64,000 nt of DNA from CAYWMD01 sp964458575 (GTDB lineage Bacteria; Verrucomicrobiota; Verrucomicrobiia; Limisphaerales; JADLHS01), in the NCBI GenBank assembly GCA_964458575.1, contig CAYWMD010000004.1:1-64000 (forward strand). The letters run 5' to 3'. The notes below the pieces were generated by a model that was given only the letters and a program-made list of their open reading frames with translations, had not been told where the DNA came from and made no database searches. The translations under genes were made by a program, and so were the position numbers. Positions within the stretch are counted from its first letter, which is position 1, and every line of letters begins with the position of its first letter. This document shows positions 59,852 to 64,000 of this stretch, in pieces.

Positions 59852-60889
59852 ATGAAAAAAATCCTCATTCTTCTCGGCGTCATCGCAGTCGCGTCGGTCG
59901 CTGTCTGCGTCGTCCAATGGCGGAAACGCGACGCACAACAGCAGCAACTGGCGGCGCTGCGCGCCGAAGCGGAACAACGGGCCCGCGAAACCGCCGAACT
60001 CCACGCCACGCAGGAACTGCTTGAAAAGCAGCGGCACGAAACGCAGCAGCAGGCCAGCGACCTGGCCGCCAAGCTGCAAGCCCAGCGGGAAGCCACCGCC
60101 AAAGCTGCCGCCCGAGCCGCCGCCGTGTCAGCCGCCGCCACGAGCCGCGAGCCGGGTAGAGACAAAGGACATTTTGGCAAATTCCTCGCCGAGATGATGG
60201 AGGATCCCGACACCCGGCAGATGATGCGGGACGCCCAACGCGTGGCGCTGGACAAGCAATACGACACGCTCATCAAGCAGATGAAACTCACACCGGAAGA
60301 GGCCAACCAGTTCAAGGACCTGCTCGCCGACAACATGATGAAGGGCGCGGAAAAGGCTTCGTCGCTCTTCGGCGGCGACGCCACCAATCGAGCGGCGACG
60401 CTCAAAACATTGGAGGCGGAACAGAAAGCCTTTGACGAGCAGGTCCAACAGTTCCTCGGCGAAAACCGTTACGCGCAATACAAGGATTACCAGCAAACCG
60501 CTGGTGAGCGGACACTGCTCAACGATTTCCGGCAAAAAACCACCAGCAGCGAGAGCGCATTGACCGACCAGCAGGCCGAAAAACTGCTGGCCTTCATGAA
60601 AGAGGAAAAACAGGCCGTGGCCGCCGCCACCGGCTTGCCTATGTCAGCGGACAAACAGGAGGCCGCCAAACTCGAGGCCATGTTTTCCGGCGAGGGCATG
60701 CAGAAAATGTTGCAGGCGCAAGAAGAGGTCAGCCAGCGGGTTTACGAACGTGCCAAAGGAGTGCTTTCAGAAAATCAACTCGCCGAGTTCGGTAAATTCC
60801 AAACCAATCAGCTACAAATGATGCGCGCGGGCGCGAGCATGATGCGCAAGTTCATGGCCTCGGGAGAGTCACGACCAACAACCCCCTGA
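59852..60889 (+). CDS. Membrane-anchored coiled-coil protein
   Basis: This 345-residue protein has one N-terminal helix (about 3-22), then a long coiled coil (about 30-98, rich in Q, A, E, R) and a second helical part with LAEMMEDPDTRQMMRDAQ and KLTPEEANQFKDLLADNMM. It is hydrophilic outside the helix, so it probably lies in the periplasm. No enzyme motif is visible. It is 19 bp downstream of the kinase gene and likely in the same operon, so it may be a sensor or partner of the kinase. Confidence 0.7.
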   Translation: MKKILILLGVIAVASVAVCVVQWRKRDAQQQQLAALRAEAEQRARETAELHATQELLEKQRHETQQQASDLAAKLQAQREATAKAAARAAAVSAAATSREPGRDKGHFGKFLAEMMEDPDTRQMMRDAQRVALDKQYDTLIKQMKLTPEEANQFKDLLADNMMKGAEKASSLFGGDATNRAATLKTLEAEQKAFDEQVQQFLGENRYAQYKDYQQTAGERTLLNDFRQKTTSSESALTDQQAEKLLAFMKEEKQAVAAATGLPMSADKQEAAKLEAMFSGEGMQKMLQAQEEVSQRVYERAKGVLSENQLAEFGKFQTNQLQMMRAGASMMRKFMASGESRPTTP

Positions 60890-61181
60890 GACAAAAAATC
60901 GTCCGGGCAGCGTCATTTTTATGAAATTTTTCCCGCGCTGCCGGGTATTCCACGGTAGCAACGACGACGGGTTCGCAAAACGCCGCAAAACCAAGCAACC
61001 GCGAAACAATGAATCCGCCGTTGGTAACGTGAGATATTTCCGGTTCAACGGTCAAAGATGGTGGATGGGGACAGAGTCCGGAGCCGCGGCGGCGGTCGGG
61101 AGTTGGCGCGGAATAAAAGGTGTGGTTTTACCCGAACCATTCCGCGCCGATGCCCCGGTAAAAAGCAGGAAGAGAGGAATT
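60890..61181. other. Spacer between coiled-coil gene and exported protein
   Basis: No credible gene is seen. The open frame from 60921 that runs into the next gene is non-coding in character. GCAGCGTCATTTTTATGA and AAATTTTTCCCGCGCTGC near 60908-60945 can pair across the AT-rich centre. Confidence 0.35.
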
Positions 61182-61877
61182 ATGAATACGAAAATCATGT
61201 TGGTGTTGTCGGTCGGATTCAACGCCGCTCTGCTGAGCGCGTTGACCTTTGTGTGCAAGCAAATTCCTGAGTGTGAAATGCTGACGGCCAGGGGTGCGTG
61301 GGTCGTGAAAAGCGTTTCGGCCAGCGACATTCGCACGGCGCAGTTGGACGCGTTCGCGCCGCGGGCTGGCGCGGTGATTGAAGCCCTGCTGCCCGAAGCC
61401 CGGACCGGCGAACCGCGGGATTTGTTCGACTTCGAAACCGGGCGGCGCGTGGCTGAGCCGGTTTTCGATGCCAACGATGCGCGGGAAGGCATTGCGTGGA
61501 TTCGCAACCGGGGTCTGGATGTCGCCGGCGTCATTCTCCAAAACGGAGAACCGGCGTGCCTGGGCTGCTACCTCGCGGCCGTGCCCGTGAACCGACAACT
61601 TTGGGAGACAATCACACCCGGCGACCTTCAAGCGCAACCAGACCTGGATAAAATTGTCAGCCCCAAGCGCACCTTCCTGATCCCGGGGCAAAGCAAAACC
61701 GATACGTTTTTGTTCCGGACGGCGGATGGCACGGCGGGCATCTTGCAGGTTCAAGGTGTGACCGACGACCGGCGTTGCGTGAAGATTCGCTACAAACTCC
61801 TGTCGCCCGTCCAAACGCAACTCGCACATCACGGCGCCGCCGGGACGACCGGGGCAGGAGTAACGACGCAACCTTAG
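61182..61877 (+). CDS. Exported hypothetical protein
   Basis: The protein is 231 residues from ATG 61182, which has a Shine-Dalgarno-like GGAAGAGAGGAA just upstream. The signal or anchor helix is MNTKIMLVLSVGFNAALLSA. The mature part has LFDFETGRRVAEPVFDANDA and GLDVAGVILQNGEPACLGC, then a beta-rich stretch and a Gly/Thr-rich end. I do not recognise a family. It is followed 60 bp later by an interrupted gene. Confidence 0.6.
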   Translation: MNTKIMLVLSVGFNAALLSALTFVCKQIPECEMLTARGAWVVKSVSASDIRTAQLDAFAPRAGAVIEALLPEARTGEPRDLFDFETGRRVAEPVFDANDAREGIAWIRNRGLDVAGVILQNGEPACLGCYLAAVPVNRQLWETITPGDLQAQPDLDKIVSPKRTFLIPGQSKTDTFLFRTADGTAGILQVQGVTDDRRCVKIRYKLLSPVQTQLAHHGAAGTTGAGVTTQP

Positions 61878-61936
61878 TGAGTCCTGGCGGAGCACACCAC
61901 CTGGATCATCCGGAGCTAAGCCGTGAGCAAAACAAT

Positions 61937-62476
61937 GTGACACCGTCTCCAGTGACAAGTCGCAGCGTGTGGCGCCCCGCGGTCAGGGCGCTCACGCTGT
62001 CGGTCTTTTTGTTGGCGTGCGTTTCCGCGTTGGCCGGACTGATCCCCAAGTTTCTGAAGCAAATTCCGCGTGAACTGCACGGCGGGTATTTTCTGCTTCT
62101 CCAAATGAATCCCGACCAGACGAAACACGTATTCACCAACCCGCCGCCCTTTGCAACGATTGCTTCAAATCAGATTGCGCTCGCCGCGGGCGACATCAAG
62201 TCAGTCAAACGACTGATGCAAGTCACACAAAAGGGAACGAATGTTTACCTGATTTCGTTCCAGGACGAATCGTCCTAGATCATCACGCCGGCCGACGTGC
62301 CCACCAAACTGGTTGTGCTGGAGCCGACCAAGACCAATTCCAAGGCCTCGATCATGCGCGTGATTAGTCGCGATCTCACAAACGATTTCCCGGGCAACAA
62401 GCCGTCAGCCCCTGATGCGCCTTGCGGAAGACGCCGGGTTGACGCACGTGTGGGTACTGGTGTAACTAAGTCGTAG
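61937..62476 (+). pseudogene. Membrane protein gene interrupted by an in-frame TAG
   Basis: A frame from GTG 61937 encodes 113 residues with one helix (about 19-37, ALTLSVFLLACVSALAG) and ends at TAG 62276-62278. The same frame then stays open 65 more codons to TAG 62474 and reads like the rest of the protein (IITPADVPTKLVVLEPTKTN). A change of CAG to TAG would explain it. The start is uncertain. It may instead be two short genes or readthrough. Confidence 0.5.
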
Positions 62477-62577
62477 GAATGTCACCAGCCGTTGGTGCGA
62501 GGCCGCCGCTGACTCCGGTGTCTCTTGCGCTTGAGCCCAAGTGAATCGAACCGCGGCGGGGAAATAAACGGGACATT

Positions 62578-63885
62578 ATGAAATTCGTGGGTGAATTTTT
62601 TGGTGCGCCATTGGCGTTCGGGCTTGTTTTGTTCTCCACCACCGCTGCCACCGCCTTTCAAGACGAACGGGACTTTCTGCCGTCACCCAACGGGCAATAC
62701 ATCGCTTCGGTGGCGAACCATGATCTCTCCATTCCCCTGGGCGCGGAGGGAATTGAGTTGAGCGCTTCAGTGACGGTCAAGATTCGCGACTCCAAAGGGA
62801 AGTCGCTCTGCTCTGTTTCTGTCGCCAAAGGTCGCAAACAGTATGAGATCGGTTACGGGCACGTCAGCATGATTTGGAGTCCGGACAGCCAGCGGCTGGC
62901 CTGCTGCAATCAGGGAAACTTGTCGGTGGTTGAGGTTCGGAGCCGGAAGTCTCAAACACTGCGTTCAGCCGTTTCGACTTTTCGTTGGGTCGGCAGTTCG
63001 AATCTTTATTGTATCACCGGAGAGTTGTGGATGGGGCGTATGATGCGGGAGAAAGGATTGTTTTCTGTCGTTGAAATCTCGGCGCGCGATGGATCAGAAA
63101 TTTCCCGGCTCACCAAACGTGACGGAAAAGCATTTCACAGTTTGGTCTCAGAAGAATGCAACCAGCTTTCTCCCGATTCAACCAAGGTGGTTTTCATGGA
63201 TGAAACGCAGATGGTGATTTCCGGCTTGCGCGATACCAATGACCAGCATGTCCTCCGACGAGAATTGAACCCGGAGTTCTGCTTGTGGGTGGACACGGGC
63301 AGCCGTTGTCTGGTTTCTGGTTCGGAATTCACCAAAATCATGAGAGCCGGAAAGGAGGACACCACCATTCGCGTCGTCGCCTACCTCTACGAGACAAATG
63401 ACGGAAGATTCACCGACCTGACAGACAATCTTCGTCAGTTGAACAACGACCCCCGCGCTGCCCCTCCCGGCCCACGAGCCGAGAATCGTGTTTGGTCACC
63501 AAAGGGTGACTGGTTTCTGGTCTCCGGAGGAGTCATAGGATCAAGTGGTCCTGACGAACGCGATTGGATCTGCGTGCCCAGGCCGTGGAGCAGCATTTGC
63601 ATCCAGGAGGTCCTGGGCAAAAACTTTCATCATCCCAAAGTTGCGCCGTCTGGCAGCCGGGTGGGTCTCATCAGCGCCCCATCCGCATTCACGCGATCCG
63701 GCGACCTCTTCGTGGTTGAGATTCAATCGGGCGCGAAAGGTGAACTGGTTCCGGGCAAACCGGTCAAACTTGCGACTGCTGTTTCAGATTCCTGGTTTTG
63801 GTCCGCGGACGGCAAGCAATTGATTGTCTGGAATGGGGGCAAGTTCACCTACCATCCGATTCCCTCACTGAAAGAATTGCCATGA
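62578..63885 (+). CDS. Exported beta-propeller-like protein
   Basis: This 435-residue protein has a signal peptide (about 9-27). Repeated strands with WSPDSQRLACCNQGN, LSPDSTKVVFMD, WSPKGDWFLVSGG and WSADGKQLIVWNG are the blade motif of TolB/WD40-like propellers. It has no catalytic motif and probably binds protein or sugar. It starts 100 bp after the interrupted gene and overlaps the next gene by four bases. Confidence 0.75.
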   Translation: MKFVGEFFGAPLAFGLVLFSTTAATAFQDERDFLPSPNGQYIASVANHDLSIPLGAEGIELSASVTVKIRDSKGKSLCSVSVAKGRKQYEIGYGHVSMIWSPDSQRLACCNQGNLSVVEVRSRKSQTLRSAVSTFRWVGSSNLYCITGELWMGRMMREKGLFSVVEISARDGSEISRLTKRDGKAFHSLVSEECNQLSPDSTKVVFMDETQMVISGLRDTNDQHVLRRELNPEFCLWVDTGSRCLVSGSEFTKIMRAGKEDTTIRVVAYLYETNDGRFTDLTDNLRQLNNDPRAAPPGPRAENRVWSPKGDWFLVSGGVIGSSGPDERDWICVPRPWSSICIQEVLGKNFHHPKVAPSGSRVGLISAPSAFTRSGDLFVVEIQSGAKGELVPGKPVKLATAVSDSWFWSADGKQLIVWNGGKFTYHPIPSLKELP

Positions 63886-64000
63886 CACATTTCAACCGGC
63901 TGCGGACATTTCTTTGGTTGCTCCTGCTGCTGCCGGTAACGGCGGCATTAGCCGACGGCAAGGTCTTCCCCGGCACCGCGATTGCGGAAACTACAATCCC
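63882..64000 (+). CDS. Exported protein, partial (runs off the window)
   Basis: The reading frame starts MTHFNRLRTFLWLLLLLPVT and continues with AALADGKVFPGTAIAET, so the first 20 or so residues are a signal peptide. The start overlaps the stop of the propeller gene (ATGA), so the two are translationally coupled. Only 39 residues are visible; the family cannot be told. Confidence 0.6.
   Translation, partial: MTHFNRLRTFLWLLLLLPVTAALADGKVFPGTAIAETTI

Overview
The window looks like a stretch of chromosome from a Verrucomicrobiota bacterium, probably of the Pedosphaera/Limisphaerales kind. This is inferred from gene content, not from a search. The signs are high GC with long antisense open frames, weak or absent Shine-Dalgarno sites, PEP-CTERM anchored proteins, a BspA-like leucine-rich surface protein, many ECF sigma factors paired with membrane proteins or a Ser/Thr kinase, RDD membrane domains, and abundant dispersed hairpin repeats. 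No prophage, CRISPR array, rRNA or transposase gene was seen.

Layout. 0-6.8 kb: LemA, small membrane proteins, a truncated second LemA copy, a repeat element with a perfect 28-bp terminal inverted repeat, an M48 metalloprotease and a secreted hydrolase. 7-14.4 kb: exported FAD oxidoreductase, sialate-O-acetylesterase-like esterase, PilT-type ATPase, EEP-fold phosphodiesterase, tRNA-Val(GAC), and a metallophosphoesterase fused to a PQQ-type propeller. 14.7-17.8 kb: five tandem paralogous PEP-CTERM genes. 17.8-21.5 kb (minus strand): thioesterase, hpt, acetyltransferase, moaD, moaE and a concentrative nucleoside transporter. 21.7-27.6 kb: a glycoside hydrolase/GT2 fusion, a leucine-rich surface protein with a broken copy of its C-terminal end beside it, and a DUF559 (Vsr-like) nuclease gene lying between two copies of a bipartite hairpin repeat.

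27.9-35 kb is core housekeeping: thyA, a SanA/YdcF-like gene, folA, murJ, then the conserved block rpmH-rnpA-yidD-yidC-khpB. 35-39.8 kb: methyltransferase, DegT-type aminotransferase, Gfo/Idh/MocA oxidoreductase and L-2-hydroxyglutarate oxidase, separated by more hairpin repeats.

40-60 kb is a regulatory island with five ECF-type sigma factor genes in about 16 kb, each with a different partner: (1) a small membrane anti-sigma candidate plus a polymer-forming/RDD protein; (2) a five-helix membrane protein fused to a serine beta-lactamase-like domain; (3) a small membrane anti-sigma candidate, a YbjQ protein and a hydrolase; (4) a membrane tail in the same polypeptide, with ten-residue glycine repeats; (5) a zinc-ribbon kinase-RDD-pseudokinase-RDD protein. 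This suggests several envelope-sensing circuits side by side. The last 4 kb hold secreted proteins of unknown function, one interrupted by an in-frame TAG.

The best candidates for something undescribed are the DUF559 nuclease nested in its own repeat family, the sigma/beta-lactamase-domain circuit, the double kinase-RDD protein, the GH-GT2 fusion and the PEP-CTERM array.
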